A stretch of DNA of 64,000 nt from Paraglaciecola hydrolytica. Lineage in GTDB: Bacteria; Pseudomonadota; Gammaproteobacteria; Enterobacterales; Alteromonadaceae. The notes beneath the pieces were generated by a model. The model was not told the DNA's origin. It worked only from the letters and a program-made list of their open reading frames with translations, and did no database searches. Location: assembly GCF_001565895.1 (NCBI RefSeq), contig NZ_LSNE01000007.1:1-64000 (forward strand). The letters run 5' to 3'. A program made the position numbers and the translations under genes. Each line of letters starts with the position of its first letter. The first letter of the stretch is position 1. This document shows, one piece after another, positions 8,135-17,434 of the stretch.

Positions 8135-8145
8135 TTGTAATACAA
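8135..8145. promoter_or_regulatory. Palindromic operator for the GntR regulator (site 1)
   Basis: TTGTAATACAA is a perfect odd palindrome in the divergent space between the two GH43 genes. The same motif recurs before the SSS symporter and the TSUP gene. FadR-subfamily GntR proteins bind short palindromes of this type, and one is encoded nearby at 11445. Assignment is by co-occurrence. Confidence 0.55.
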
Positions 8146-8167
8146 TATTAACAATGAATTATTGATG

Positions 8168-8309
8168 TATACTCAAAATCATTGGAATTGCGCGGCGGCG
8201 GCAAATGAATTCAACCCGATGAGCTTAGCCCTACTAAGTGCAATACGGTTGGCGAATGTGGTGAATGAGAGCAGCCAACAAGCACGCAACTTTAAGGATG
8301 AAGGGTATA
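8168..8309 (+). repeat. Dispersed MITE-like repeat, copy 1
   Basis: About 142 bases starting TATACTC and ending GGGTATA, so the termini are imperfect inverted repeats. It contains ATTGGAATTGCGCGGCGGCGG and GCAGCCAACAA. A second, reverse-oriented copy sits at 36187-36325 and shares these blocks in the same order, with variation in the middle. No gene is encoded. Its size and structure suit a non-autonomous element or a REP/ERIC-like unit. Confidence 0.7.
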
Positions 8310-8353
8310 TTTAATGTGTATCTGCCACAAGAATACAACGGAGTCCTGGCCTT

Positions 8354-9412
8354 ATGCCTGAGTTAAAAATGAACACAATATTTAAACATTCACTGCTGAG
8401 TATTACTCTGCTGAATATTTTTAGCACATCAGTATTAGCTCAGAGTTTAACTGAGCTTACTCAGCCAGCAAGCCACCTAAATATTGATAACCCAATCGTA
8501 TTACAACGGGCAGATCCTTGGATTATTAAAGATCCAAAAACTGGCTGTTATCAATTTATTGGTACTTCTCCTTTGTTTGATCAAATTGAAATCCGCAGTG
8601 CCTGTCGGATCAACGATCTTAAGTTGGCCGAATCTAAAGTTATTTGGCAAAAACATTCAAGCGGCAATATGGGCGCGCATATTTGGGCACCTGAGTTGCA
8701 CTATTTTAACGATAGCTGGTACATCTATTTTGCCGCAGGAGAGGTTGAAGATCCCTGGCGCATCCGTATGTATGTATTAGCCAATACGAATACCGATCCC
8801 GCACAGGGTGAATGGCAGGAGTTAGGCCAAATACTGACGCCGACTGACAGTTTTTCACTGGATGCCACTACCTTTGAACACCAAGGAAAGCGCTATTTGA
8901 TTTGGGCACAAATGAACGAACCCCGCACGTATAACTCAGCTTTGTTGATGGCACAGATGAATAGCCCAACCAGTATTACTGGTCCAATAATGACTTTAAC
9001 TGAGCCTACTTTAGACTGGGAAATGCAAGGTTATAAAGTCAATGAAGGTGCTGCGGTGCTCATTCGGCACGGTAAAGTATTTGTAACCTATTCAGGTGCC
9101 GCCACTGACGAACGTTATGCCATGGGGTTGTTATGGGCTGATGCTAACAGCGATTTAATGGACGCAAAAAACTGGCATAAATCAGCGGAGCCGGTATTCA
9201 GTACCAAAGCGGATATTGGCCGTTTTGGCCCCGGTCATAATAGCTTTTCCGTTGCTGAGGATGGTGTTACCGACTTGTTGATTTACCACAGTCGAGACTA
9301 TCTGAAGTTACAGGGTAGTCCTTTGAGTGATCCTAATCGCCATGCTCGTGCGCGACCTATTTACTGGGACGCACAAGGATTTCCGTTATTTATGAATGAG
9401 TTAGCTGATTAG
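8354..9412 (+). CDS. Secreted GH43 exo-alpha-1,5-L-arabinofuranosidase-like enzyme
   Basis: Family 43 hydrolase of 352 residues, nearest to the exo-acting arabinofuranosidases that release arabinose from the ends of arabino-oligosaccharides. Signal peptide at about residues 10-30 (hydrophobic stretch, then SVLAQ). Catalytic residues fit: base Asp in QRADPWII, second Asp in SLDATTF, general acid Glu in VNEGAAVLI; HIWAPELHY is the family block after the first blade. A ribosome site (GGAG) lies 10 bases before the ATG used; a start at the internal ATG at 8369 would also keep the signal peptide. It pairs with the divergent endo-enzyme, and a bidirectional terminator separates it from the convergent symporter. 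Confidence 0.82.
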   Translation: MPELKMNTIFKHSLLSITLLNIFSTSVLAQSLTELTQPASHLNIDNPIVLQRADPWIIKDPKTGCYQFIGTSPLFDQIEIRSACRINDLKLAESKVIWQKHSSGNMGAHIWAPELHYFNDSWYIYFAAGEVEDPWRIRMYVLANTNTDPAQGEWQELGQILTPTDSFSLDATTFEHQGKRYLIWAQMNEPRTYNSALLMAQMNSPTSITGPIMTLTEPTLDWEMQGYKVNEGAAVLIRHGKVFVTYSGAATDERYAMGLLWADANSDLMDAKNWHKSAEPVFSTKADIGRFGPGHNSFSVAEDGVTDLLIYHSRDYLKLQGSPLSDPNRHARARPIYWDAQGFPLFMNELAD

Positions 9413-9429
9413 TATATTTAACGAGATAT

Positions 9430-9468
9430 AAAAAAGCCCCTGTCGATAACATCAACAGGGGCTTTTTT
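9430..9468. terminator. Bidirectional terminator
   Basis: AAAAAGCCCCTGT and ACAGGGGCTTTTTT form a 13-bp stem with an 11-base loop, and give a T run in both directions. It lies between the convergent GH43 and symporter genes and can serve both. Confidence 0.9.
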
Positions 9469-9481
9469 TATAGCGTGTTTA

Positions 9482-11110
9482 CTACCAGAAACGGTAGTAG
9501 ATAAACACGGTAATACCTAGAATACCTGCGGTATGCACGTAGTCCCAGATATCCATAGTCGCGACGACTTCCCGTAATCTGGCTTTGCCTAAGCTACCAA
9601 AGGTTAGGCCATCAATTTGTTCGTCAGTGGCTTGTTTGGTAAAGACACTGGTAACAATCATCACCACACAAACAATCACAAATAACAGGATACAGAAGTA
9701 TAACCAGTTCATATCAGTCACTGGCGCAAAAATAGTGCCTTGTAAGGACTCTTTGAAAGGTAACAGTACCAATCTGAACATGCCTAAAATGAAACCAGCG
9801 ACTAAGCCAATAAAACCCGCGGCAGGGGTGATTTTTTTAGTGATCAAACCTAATAAAAATACGGCTGCGATGCCAGGGGCAATAAGTGATTGCACACTTT
9901 GTAAGTATTCATAAAGCACATCAGCAATCAAACTCATTACGGGTATCCACAACATACCCAGTATTACCACTACTACGGTTGCCCAGCGACCAACACTTAG
10001 TAAGTGTTTTTCAGACGACTCTGGTTTGAATTTTTTATAAAAATCGATAGTAAATAGTGTGGCTGAAGAGTTAAACAGCGAGGCCAGTGAGCTCATCAGT
10101 GCCGCAAAAATTCCACCGATAACAATACCCTTTATACCAGATGGAAGTAATTCAGATACCAACGTCGGAAAGGCTTGGTCAGGACTATCATAGTGAATGA
10201 TGCCTTTAACCTTTAAAGCATAAGCAATCATGCCTGGTACTAAAAAGATAAATACCGGTAACAGTTTGAGGTAACCGGCTAACATAGTGCCTCGACGAGC
10301 TTCTTTGATGCCTTTGGCCGACAATACTCGTTGCACGATATATTGATCGGTACACCAGTACCAAAAACCGATAATAAATGAGCCAAAAATAATACCAGGC
10401 CAAGGGAAGTTTTCATCTGATGCTGAACGGATCAAGTGCATATTAGCGCCGTTAATACGCTCTACTTCTGCCCAGCCGCCTACTTTATCGAGGCCAACCA
10501 CTAAGATAACCACCGAGCCGATAATCAGTACCGGGGTTTGCAAAACGGAAGTCCACATTATAGCCCTCATGCCACCTAATACCGTATAGATACCCGTGAT
10601 ACCGACTAAACCAAAAGCACAGATCCAGAAGAAATCGATACCGTAGATGGAATCAATGCCCAAGATGGTTTGCAGCGCAATGGCACCGGCGTACACAGTT
10701 ACCGCGACTTTAGTTAGTACATAACTTACTAGTGAGATAATGGATAAAAACGTACGAGAAGCCGAGTTATAACGACGTTCCAGAAACTCTGGCATGGTGT
10801 AAACCTTGCTGCTCCAGTAAAAAGGTACAAACACCCAACCAAGCAATAAGATGATCCACGATTGTAATTCCCAGTGTGCCAAGGCCATGCCTGACTGAGC
10901 ACCTGCGCCAGACAAACCTACTAAATGCTCTGAGCCGATATTGGAAGCAAAAATGGAGGCACCGATCACCAACCAACTGGCATTACGTCCGGCCAGAAAA
11001 TAGTCTGCGGTATCTTGGCCTTTTTGGCGCATCGAAAACCACACCACGCCAATCAGTAATACAAAAAAGCCTGCTAATACCAGCCAGTCCAGAGTACTTA
11101 ATTCAATCAT
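9482..11110 (-). CDS. Sodium:solute symporter (SSS family), probable sugar transporter
   Basis: Na+-driven uptake carrier in the inner membrane, 542 residues with about 13-14 hydrophobic helices. The sequence ADYFLAGRNASWLVIGASIFASNIGSEHLVG is the sugar-type SSS signature seen in Vibrio SglT, and the later WTDQYIVQR-like segment (FWYWCTDQYIVQRVL) is the sugar-site region of that branch. It is placed between arabinan hydrolases and their likely regulator, and a TTGTATTACAA operator lies about 70 bases before its start. L-arabinose or short arabino-oligosaccharides are therefore the likely cargo, an inference from context. It is convergent with the exo-GH43. Confidence 0.85.
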   Translation of the reverse strand: MIELSTLDWLVLAGFFVLLIGVVWFSMRQKGQDTADYFLAGRNASWLVIGASIFASNIGSEHLVGLSGAGAQSGMALAHWELQSWIILLLGWVFVPFYWSSKVYTMPEFLERRYNSASRTFLSIISLVSYVLTKVAVTVYAGAIALQTILGIDSIYGIDFFWICAFGLVGITGIYTVLGGMRAIMWTSVLQTPVLIIGSVVILVVGLDKVGGWAEVERINGANMHLIRSASDENFPWPGIIFGSFIIGFWYWCTDQYIVQRVLSAKGIKEARRGTMLAGYLKLLPVFIFLVPGMIAYALKVKGIIHYDSPDQAFPTLVSELLPSGIKGIVIGGIFAALMSSLASLFNSSATLFTIDFYKKFKPESSEKHLLSVGRWATVVVVILGMLWIPVMSLIADVLYEYLQSVQSLIAPGIAAVFLLGLITKKITPAAGFIGLVAGFILGMFRLVLLPFKESLQGTIFAPVTDMNWLYFCILLFVIVCVVMIVTSVFTKQATDEQIDGLTFGSLGKARLREVVATMDIWDYVHTAGILGITVFIYYRFW

Positions 11111-11180
11111 TTTTTATTCTCACAAATTGTGAATTAGTTAATATCAGTGTCTTTTTCTCACAGATTTGGATATTGACATA

Positions 11181-11191
11181 TTGTATTACAA
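11181..11191. promoter_or_regulatory. Palindromic operator for the GntR regulator (site 2)
   Basis: TTGTATTACAA, flanked as TTGACATA-TTGTATTACAA. Read on the minus strand it is TTGTAATACAATATGTCAA, 18 of 19 bases the same as site 3 before the TSUP gene. It would cover the -10 region of the symporter promoter. The rest of the 334-base divergent spacer (11111-11444) shows nothing else I can name. Confidence 0.55.
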
Positions 11192-11444
11192 ATGAGAAGT
11201 GTTAGCTGAATGTTAATTAAAAATAAATATTTTCGGCTAAGCCATATATTCTGCGTTGATTATTTTTGAATTAGATCCCTTCTTTAAATAAGGAGTCTCT
11301 ACAAAATGTCGCCTTGTCTAAATGGTCTTAAAATCCTTATGAAACGCACAATATGAGGTGTATGAATATAAACACATTGACCTTACGTCATTTAAAATTA
11401 TGATAAGATAATCAAACAACGGATATTTGAAGTGAATAATCAAC

Positions 11445-12164
11445 ATGGCCTTAATAGAAAACCTTAATTTGTCAGATCGTGTTACACAGGAGTTAGGGTT
11501 AGCCATTATTTCCGGCAAATATTCCAACGAATCGGGTTTCCCCAGCGAAGCTAAAATGTGTGAAGACTACGGTGTCAGCCGTACTTCTATTCGCGAAGCT
11601 GTAAAAATGCTGGGCGCCAAGGGTTTAATCACTTCACGTCCGAGAAAAGGCATAGTGGTAGAGCCTGCCACAAAATGGAATTTATACGATACCAGCATCT
11701 TACGCTGGATGTTGGATAGCAGCCCTTCATTGCAGGTATTAAGAGAATTTTTGCAAATGCGTATGGCCATCGAGCCACAAGCGGCAGCCTTGGCTGCACA
11801 ATTTGCCACAGACGAACAGATCCAACAGATTGAAAAAGCCTTAAACGCCATGATTGCTGCGGGCAATGATCCCAGCTTGTCACTGCATGAAGCTGATATT
11901 GCCTTTCATACCAGCATCTTGGCCGCCAGCAATAACCGTTTTATTTTGCAACTACGAGATTTTGTTAGTACCGCATTAAATGTCAGTATTCAGCACACCA
12001 CACCAGCTAAAGGCAGTATCAAAGCAATTATTGAAGAGCATGACAAAGTCTATCGCGCCATCAGTTTGCGCCAACCAGAGCGTGCCAAAAGCATGACAGC
12101 CTATTTGATCGATGAAGCCATCATCTTTATCGATGCAGAGATTGCCAAACAAGAACAAAAATAA
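11445..12164 (+). CDS. GntR-family transcriptional regulator, FadR (FCD) subfamily
   Basis: DNA-binding regulator of 239 residues. The N-terminal winged helix-turn-helix (about 5-75) has the GntR signature FPSEAKMCEDYGVSRTSIREAVKML-LITSRPRKG. The C-terminal all-helical FCD ligand domain (about 95-225) has the Asp/His metal-site pattern (LHEADIAFHTSILAASNN and EEHDKVYRAI). Members sense sugar acids or other small carboxylates and bind short palindromes. It lies between the symporter (divergent) and the SDR gene (same strand, 70 bases on), and three copies of a TTGTAnTACAA palindrome surround the locus. It is therefore the probable local arabinan/arabinose regulator. Ligand unknown. Confidence 0.87.
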   Translation: MALIENLNLSDRVTQELGLAIISGKYSNESGFPSEAKMCEDYGVSRTSIREAVKMLGAKGLITSRPRKGIVVEPATKWNLYDTSILRWMLDSSPSLQVLREFLQMRMAIEPQAAALAAQFATDEQIQQIEKALNAMIAAGNDPSLSLHEADIAFHTSILAASNNRFILQLRDFVSTALNVSIQHTTPAKGSIKAIIEEHDKVYRAISLRQPERAKSMTAYLIDEAIIFIDAEIAKQEQK

Positions 12165-12234
12165 GCGGTATGACGTTTGAAAACCAGCGAAACATCGCCA
12201 ATATCCATAATGAAAATACATTCAAGAGCATTAA

Positions 12235-13014
12235 ATGTCTGCCAATAATGATCAGATAAACCAATACCCGAGTCTCAAACACAGGCACGTTTTTATTACG
12301 GGCGGTGCAACGGGAATTGGTGCCGAGTTGGTGCGTGCGTTTTATCAGCAAGGTGCCTTCGTCAGCTTCATCGATATTGACGAGCCTGCCAGTCAACAAT
12401 TATGTGCGGACATTACGGGGAGTGATCGCCAACGTTTACAATATTTTATGTGTGATATTCGTAACATTCCGCAACTGCTTGAAACCATTCATCATGCTAG
12501 AAACCAATTTGGCGATGTATCGGTTTTGGTGAATAACGCAGCAAATGACGCCCGCCACGATACCGAAACCTTGTCAGTGGAATATTGGGATGATCAGATG
12601 GCAGTGAATTTGCGCCCTAACTTTTTTACCGCGCAGGCTGTAGTTGCGCACATGAAACGTTTAGGTGGCGGCAGTATTATTAATCTGGGTTCGATAAGTT
12701 GGCGTATTAAACAAGACTTTATGCCGGTTTATACCACCGCCAAAGCAGCTCTCGAAGGCATGACCCGTACGCTGGCTAAACATCATGGTCGCGATAATAT
12801 TCGGGTTAATACCTTAATACCTGGTTGGGTCATGACCGAAAAGCAAATCTCTCATCGCCTGCAAGCCGGCGACTTTGAAGATATTCGTAAAAATCAATGC
12901 ATCAAAGAAACCCTCGAAGCCTCACATATTGCCAGCGCCGCCTTATTTTTAGCTTCTGACGACAGCAAAATGATCACCGCTCAATCGATTATTGTAGATG
13001 GAGGGTGGGTTTAG
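12235..13014 (+). CDS. Short-chain dehydrogenase, probable aldose (arabinose/xylose-type) 1-dehydrogenase
   Basis: NAD(P)-dependent SDR of 259 residues. Rossmann glycine motif TGGATGIGAEL near residue 20, the NNAANDARHD segment near residue 97 that is typical of sugar 1-dehydrogenases such as Caulobacter xylose dehydrogenase, catalytic Ser in LGSISW, and Y-x3-K in VYTTAKAAL. The C-terminus IIVDGGWV is complete. Oxidising an aldopentose to its lactone would start a non-phosphorylating route. The nearby regulator and hydrolases suggest L-arabinose, but no lactonase or dehydratase is in view. Cotranscribed with the GntR gene. Substrate is inferred. Confidence 0.75.
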   Translation: MSANNDQINQYPSLKHRHVFITGGATGIGAELVRAFYQQGAFVSFIDIDEPASQQLCADITGSDRQRLQYFMCDIRNIPQLLETIHHARNQFGDVSVLVNNAANDARHDTETLSVEYWDDQMAVNLRPNFFTAQAVVAHMKRLGGGSIINLGSISWRIKQDFMPVYTTAKAALEGMTRTLAKHHGRDNIRVNTLIPGWVMTEKQISHRLQAGDFEDIRKNQCIKETLEASHIASAALFLASDDSKMITAQSIIVDGGWV

Positions 13015-13230
13015 CTTTATTTGAAAGAAGCAACGAGTGGCACGGGAAATGAATTATGAGCTGCGCACACTTATTGCTGCGCGATAAAGAATGCGCTGTT
13101 GCGAAGCGATAGGTGCACGAAGTGACTATTTCTTAGTAGCGTCAGGCCATGTTTGGTAAGCGCAGCTTATGTGCTTTTCCATCCACTTTACCCAGCGACA
13201 AACATTGTATCAATCCTGAACTCATGATAT

Positions 13231-13249
13231 TTATAATACAATATGTCAA
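13231..13249. promoter_or_regulatory. Palindromic operator for the GntR regulator (site 3)
   Basis: TTATAATACAATATGTCAA differs at one base from the minus-strand form of site 2. It lies 28 bases before the TSUP start. The preceding 210 bases (13015-13230) contain no gene that I can recognise. Confidence 0.5.
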
Positions 13250-13276
13250 TTGTAAGTGCGCGTAGTTAAAAAATAA

Positions 13277-13990
13277 ATGATATTAGCTTTACATGATTGG
13301 GCTTTAGTTTATCTAATACTCATTACAGGTGCCTGTTTACAAGGGCTCATCGGCTTTGGGCTGGGTTTGTTTAGTGCGCCTCTTCTATTTTTAATCGCCC
13401 CGCAGTTAGTGCCAGTGCCAATGATCCTTAATGCGCTGGTCATCACTCTAGCCTTGTTGCTGGCTAATCGCAGATATGTTGACAAACAACTGGCGCCATT
13501 TTCGATTTTAGGTGGCAGTGTTGGCGTGTTTTTGGCTACCGCAGTATTTACTTTGCTTGATTTAGCTCAGTATCAAATACTCTTCGGCCTGTCGATAGTG
13601 TGTGCGGTGTTATTGTCGGTAGCGGGTTTTACCCCTCGTGTATCGGGTGTCAGTAGTGCTATTGCTGGTACCTTGTCTGGTTTTATGGGCACGTTAACCT
13701 CGGCTGGTGGTGCACCTATGGGGCTGCTGTATCAAACTGCCCATCAGCAGCAAATTAAAGCGAATCTAAGTTTGTTTTTTGTCTATATCAATGCTTTGAG
13801 TATTTTATCGCTGAGCATGGCTGATGTGGTCAATAAACAAGATTTGTTATTGTTTGTATATAGTGTTCCGGCTGTCATTGTGGGTTATGTCTTGTCATTG
13901 TTTTTCAGGCGGTATTTGAATCTCAATGTGATCCGCCCGTTGATCCTGTTTATCGCTTTTTGCTCTGGGCTTGTTTGTATATTTGCCTGA
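13277..13990 (+). CDS. TSUP (TauE/SafE-type) membrane permease
   Basis: Integral inner-membrane protein of 237 residues with about seven to eight helices. The glycine-rich GACLQGLIGFGLGLFSAPLLF at residues 18-38 and the repeat-half motif GTLSGFMGTLTSAGGAPMG near residue 135 are those of the TauE/SafE/YfcA family, which moves organic anions, often as exporters. The GntR-type operator just upstream suggests coregulation with the arabinan genes, so a sugar acid or other anion from that pathway is a reasonable but unproven cargo. No good ribosome site is visible before the ATG. Confidence 0.82.
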   Translation: MILALHDWALVYLILITGACLQGLIGFGLGLFSAPLLFLIAPQLVPVPMILNALVITLALLLANRRYVDKQLAPFSILGGSVGVFLATAVFTLLDLAQYQILFGLSIVCAVLLSVAGFTPRVSGVSSAIAGTLSGFMGTLTSAGGAPMGLLYQTAHQQQIKANLSLFFVYINALSILSLSMADVVNKQDLLLFVYSVPAVIVGYVLSLFFRRYLNLNVIRPLILFIAFCSGLVCIFA

Positions 13991-14213
13991 TACTTTTAAT
14001 ATATCAAGGTCATACAGACACTCGTTTAACAAGCTACCCATCCTGAACTTTTCTCATTAAATTTAAGCGTTTAATTAGGTTTTTAGCTTAAATTATATTT
14101 AGCAAGTTAACTGCTACAATTCAGAATTGATTTTATACATAACTGGCTGATATTGTTTATTTTCCGTTAATTAAACAGCAGTTTAGTTATGTGCGTATGT
14201 AAAGGCGACATTA

Positions 14214-15512
14214 ATGAGTGAAGAGCACAACGTTCGATCTAAAATGACTTCTGTAGAGTTAGTTTTAGGTGTCCTCGCAGTCTTATCAGTAATTCTATTA
14301 CTTATCCCTACGGATCTAATTAAGTTTCACAAAACCCTCATCGCCAGTGACTATGATGCCCACCTGTATAAAGATAATGGACTGAGTGAGATACGTTGGC
14401 TCGACCAAGAAAAACAGTTGTGGGAATGTGTACTCAATGATCAGCACATTACGCCCTTTTGTAGCATGCAATTAGATATTATCGATGAACATGGAAAAGG
14501 TATTAACCTGAGTGATTATGATTCCATGACGATCTGGCTTAATTATACGGGTGAAGCGGAGCACCTTAGGGTATATCTGCGTAACCGCAATCCGCAATAC
14601 TTTGTATTGGGCGATATCACTTCAACAAAATATAATGTGGTTGAGGTGCCGGTTAGTCAACTTAAAGACGGCTTGGTGATTGATATGAACAATATCAACG
14701 TCGCTGACTGGTGGCTAAGTTCCCATAAAATACCTTTGCAGCTATCCCGCCCTGAATTTGAAGATGTGGTCTATCTGGAAATTCAGACTGGCTCACAAAG
14801 TCGAGAGGGAGTTCATCAAATCCAGCTAGAAAAGGTCGAATGGCAGGGGGCTTGGTTAACTCAGGCTGCACTTTACAAGATCATCATTCTGGTATGGATA
14901 ATGTTTATTTTTGCCATACTGATTTATCGTATTGTGGCGCTCAATATTCAGTTAAAAAATAATCAGCGTTATCAAAAAGAATTGATTTCAATTAATGATT
15001 TTTTGAATTTAAAAAATAAGAAGTTTGAAGACTTGGCAAAAACCGATCCCTTGACGGGGTTGCATAATCGTTTGGGTATACGTGATGCTTTGTATGAAGG
15101 TTTAAACAACTGGAAAAATCAGCGTCAGCCCTTTTCTTTTGTATTAATTGATATAGATCATTTTAAACGACTTAACGACACTTATGGTCACGACATGGGT
15201 GATAAAGTACTGCAGCTTACGGCACTGCAGCTAGGTAAAAACATTCGGCGTACAGACTTTTTAGCTCGCTGGGGCGGTGAGGAATTTATTTTAGTTTGCC
15301 CAAATACCACCCTAGACGAAGCCGAAGTCGTGGCGGAGTTTTTACGGGACAAAATAGAGCATATGGATATCGATAGTGATCACGCCATTACCGCAAGTTT
15401 TGGGGTATCATCAATGTCCGAACCTGATCTTAAAAAGCTATTTAAGAGTGCCGACGATGCCCTTTATCAGGCTAAAGAACAAGGCAGAAACCGCGTGGTG
15501 ACGAGTATTTAG
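14214..15512 (+). CDS. Membrane diguanylate cyclase with periplasmic sensor region
   Basis: Makes cyclic di-GMP from two GTP. The 432-residue protein has a first membrane helix at about 13-33, a periplasmic beta-rich domain of about 190 residues (resembling carbohydrate-binding-like sensor folds), a second helix at about 222-243, a short coiled coil and a C-terminal GGDEF domain from about 275. The active-site loop reads RWGGEEF, the active variant, and the substrate Asp lies in IDIDHFKRLND. I see no RxxD inhibitory site exactly five residues before GGEEF. Transcribed alone; signal unknown. Confidence 0.9.
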   Translation: MSEEHNVRSKMTSVELVLGVLAVLSVILLLIPTDLIKFHKTLIASDYDAHLYKDNGLSEIRWLDQEKQLWECVLNDQHITPFCSMQLDIIDEHGKGINLSDYDSMTIWLNYTGEAEHLRVYLRNRNPQYFVLGDITSTKYNVVEVPVSQLKDGLVIDMNNINVADWWLSSHKIPLQLSRPEFEDVVYLEIQTGSQSREGVHQIQLEKVEWQGAWLTQAALYKIIILVWIMFIFAILIYRIVALNIQLKNNQRYQKELISINDFLNLKNKKFEDLAKTDPLTGLHNRLGIRDALYEGLNNWKNQRQPFSFVLIDIDHFKRLNDTYGHDMGDKVLQLTALQLGKNIRRTDFLARWGGEEFILVCPNTTLDEAEVVAEFLRDKIEHMDIDSDHAITASFGVSSMSEPDLKKLFKSADDALYQAKEQGRNRVVTSI

Positions 15513-15578
15513 TCTTCATAAAATAAAGTTTTTATTACGGTAAATTGAAGCTTGTATAATGTTGTTGCTTTGTTTCGC

Positions 15579-17207
15579 CTAGCTGGATTGCTTAAAAATT
15601 TGGGGTTTGTAGTGCATTTTTTTAGCGATTTCATCCAGCCGTTTTTTATTGGCGGTGCTGAGCCTACGATGTTGTAACTCGACTAAAAATTCCGTGCTGT
15701 TAATTTCTTTATATTGGTTCATTTCAGCATCAACGAGGCTTTGTAAGAGGTTGAGACTAAAAGCAATTTCTCGGGGAAAAAGAGTATAAGCGCGGTGGAA
15801 ATCCTCGATGGCATGTTTAAAACGCTGAGCGGTGTGTTTTTCCAAGCCACGTTTATTCAGTTTCAGCGCCATAGGTTTACGTTCGCCAATGGCTTCTTCA
15901 CTGCGCATCACTAAGATAGTAGAAATAGTTTTTTCATTACTTTCATCTATATCTTTGAGTTTTTCTTGACTGAGTTCCAGTAGGTTTTTGGCTTGTTCTA
16001 AGTCGCCGATATTGCGCCATGCGTTAATCGCATCAAACAAGGTAGGTATGTCGGCCTCTTGCAGTTTATCCATGCCGCTGCGGTTGAGAATTTCTCGGAC
16101 TTTTTCGGTATTGCCTTCCAATTGTGCGATGGCAGCATGCATATAATCTTTTCTGAGTACCAGTTGTTCGTCTGAGGTTCTGCGACCTGCTGAACCAATT
16201 AAAAATCGAGCAATTTGCAAGTCTTCCGCTCGCTCATTTTCTGCTTTGTCTTCGGCTTCTATTAGATAACAACGGGCAAGCTCTAAGGTGATTTCGTCAA
16301 AGCGCTCCCGTATAGAACGATTGGATTCACGTTTTTTCTCGAGCAAATTTATGGCTTCTTGCCCCCGCTCTTGAGCCTGATAAATATAGGCTTTTAAGCG
16401 TGTTGCCGATAACGATAACTCGCCTTCGCGAATTTGCTGAATGTAGTTTTCGGCGCGATTATATTGGTTGTTATTAATACAAATACGCGCCAGCCATTCG
16501 CAGGCTTTATCGCTGGTTAACTGAGATTCGGTTAGTTCATGCAGTAATAACTGACTTTCTTCAATGCGATGGTCGAGAAATAAATTTTGAATTAAGCCCC
16601 ATTTTGCCCAGATGATTTTATCCGAACCTTTAAGGATTTCTCGATATAACTCGGCCGCTTCATTGTAGCGCTCGAGCTTAGTGAGTATGCGGGCTTTCAG
16701 TTTGATTAACGAGCTGAGCTTACGTGGGTTTTCGTTTTTATCGAGCAAGATATCGGTAATGACTAAGGCTTGTGCATAGTTATTGTCGTCCATCAATTCA
16801 TATACTGGCAGTAAGTACTGATGTAACTTGATACTACTTTCGATATTTTTCGACAAATTGCGGATAGTGTAAGGTTTGATCACCAAAGCTTCGGGATGAA
16901 TATCCACAATCTGGCCAATGATTAAAGGCAGGCGATCTGAGGTGATAAACATGATGCAAGTAGAATGTTGGATCAAGCGATCGCGTTTTAGTTCTTGAAC
17001 AACCTCCACCCCATTTTTATTTTGCCCTAAGTGAAAATCCATGAGCAATAAATCTGGTTTTTGTAGTCTGATGTTGTTTTTTAATTCTCTACCACTACTG
17101 AAACAGTGGATTTCGTTAAAACCCATATCTAATAAGTGGTTGCGCAGGTTAGCCCTAGCTAATCCGTTGTCTTCAACCACAGCAACTTTAATTTTTTCAA
17201 TCAACAT
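15579..17207 (-). CDS. Receiver-domain protein with TPR repeats
   Basis: Response-regulator receiver at about residues 3-120, with KVAVVEDNGLAR at the N-terminus (acidic pocket E-D), phosphoacceptor Asp in LLMDFHLG and the conserved Lys in VIKPYT. It is followed by about 400 residues of helical TPR-like repeats and no DNA-binding or enzymatic output. Such proteins act through protein contacts. I start at 17207, where the receiver fold begins; the frame is open up to an ATG at 17249, which would add 14 residues. It is convergent with the diguanylate cyclase gene, and no kinase is adjacent. Partner unknown. Confidence 0.82.
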   Translation of the reverse strand: MLIEKIKVAVVEDNGLARANLRNHLLDMGFNEIHCFSSGRELKNNIRLQKPDLLLMDFHLGQNKNGVEVVQELKRDRLIQHSTCIMFITSDRLPLIIGQIVDIHPEALVIKPYTIRNLSKNIESSIKLHQYLLPVYELMDDNNYAQALVITDILLDKNENPRKLSSLIKLKARILTKLERYNEAAELYREILKGSDKIIWAKWGLIQNLFLDHRIEESQLLLHELTESQLTSDKACEWLARICINNNQYNRAENYIQQIREGELSLSATRLKAYIYQAQERGQEAINLLEKKRESNRSIRERFDEITLELARCYLIEAEDKAENERAEDLQIARFLIGSAGRRTSDEQLVLRKDYMHAAIAQLEGNTEKVREILNRSGMDKLQEADIPTLFDAINAWRNIGDLEQAKNLLELSQEKLKDIDESNEKTISTILVMRSEEAIGERKPMALKLNKRGLEKHTAQRFKHAIEDFHRAYTLFPREIAFSLNLLQSLVDAEMNQYKEINSTEFLVELQHRRLSTANKKRLDEIAKKMHYKPQIFKQSS

Positions 17208-17347
17208 ATTTAAAGTAGATTTGTTTCTTGCATCTTTGCAGCATAACACGCGAGTGGAAACATAAAATAATAGAAATTGTTTGGCAGTGATACCCAGTCA
17301 TTGAAGTGTATACAGAAGTTGGCAATGGCTTAGCTAAAAATTTAGGC

Positions 17348-17363
17348 TTAACGTTAACGTAAA
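17348..17363. promoter_or_regulatory. LiuR-like operator before the valine operon
   Basis: TTAACGTTAACGTAAA is a near-perfect palindrome and fits the MerR-family LiuR motif (TTTACGTwAACGTAAA-like) described for branched-chain amino acid degradation genes in Gammaproteobacteria. It lies 71 bases before mmsA, and the regulator gene is not in the window. Confidence 0.55.
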
Positions 17364-17434
17364 GGTAAAAACTTTGTTACAGTGGCTAACATATTATTAA
17401 CGGGCATTATGGCTCTTTTAAGCACAGGTAAATT

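Noticed and set aside
13015-13230. Third copy of the MITE-like repeat
   Set aside because: The segment is GC-rich in places but shares none of the blocks found in the two copies.
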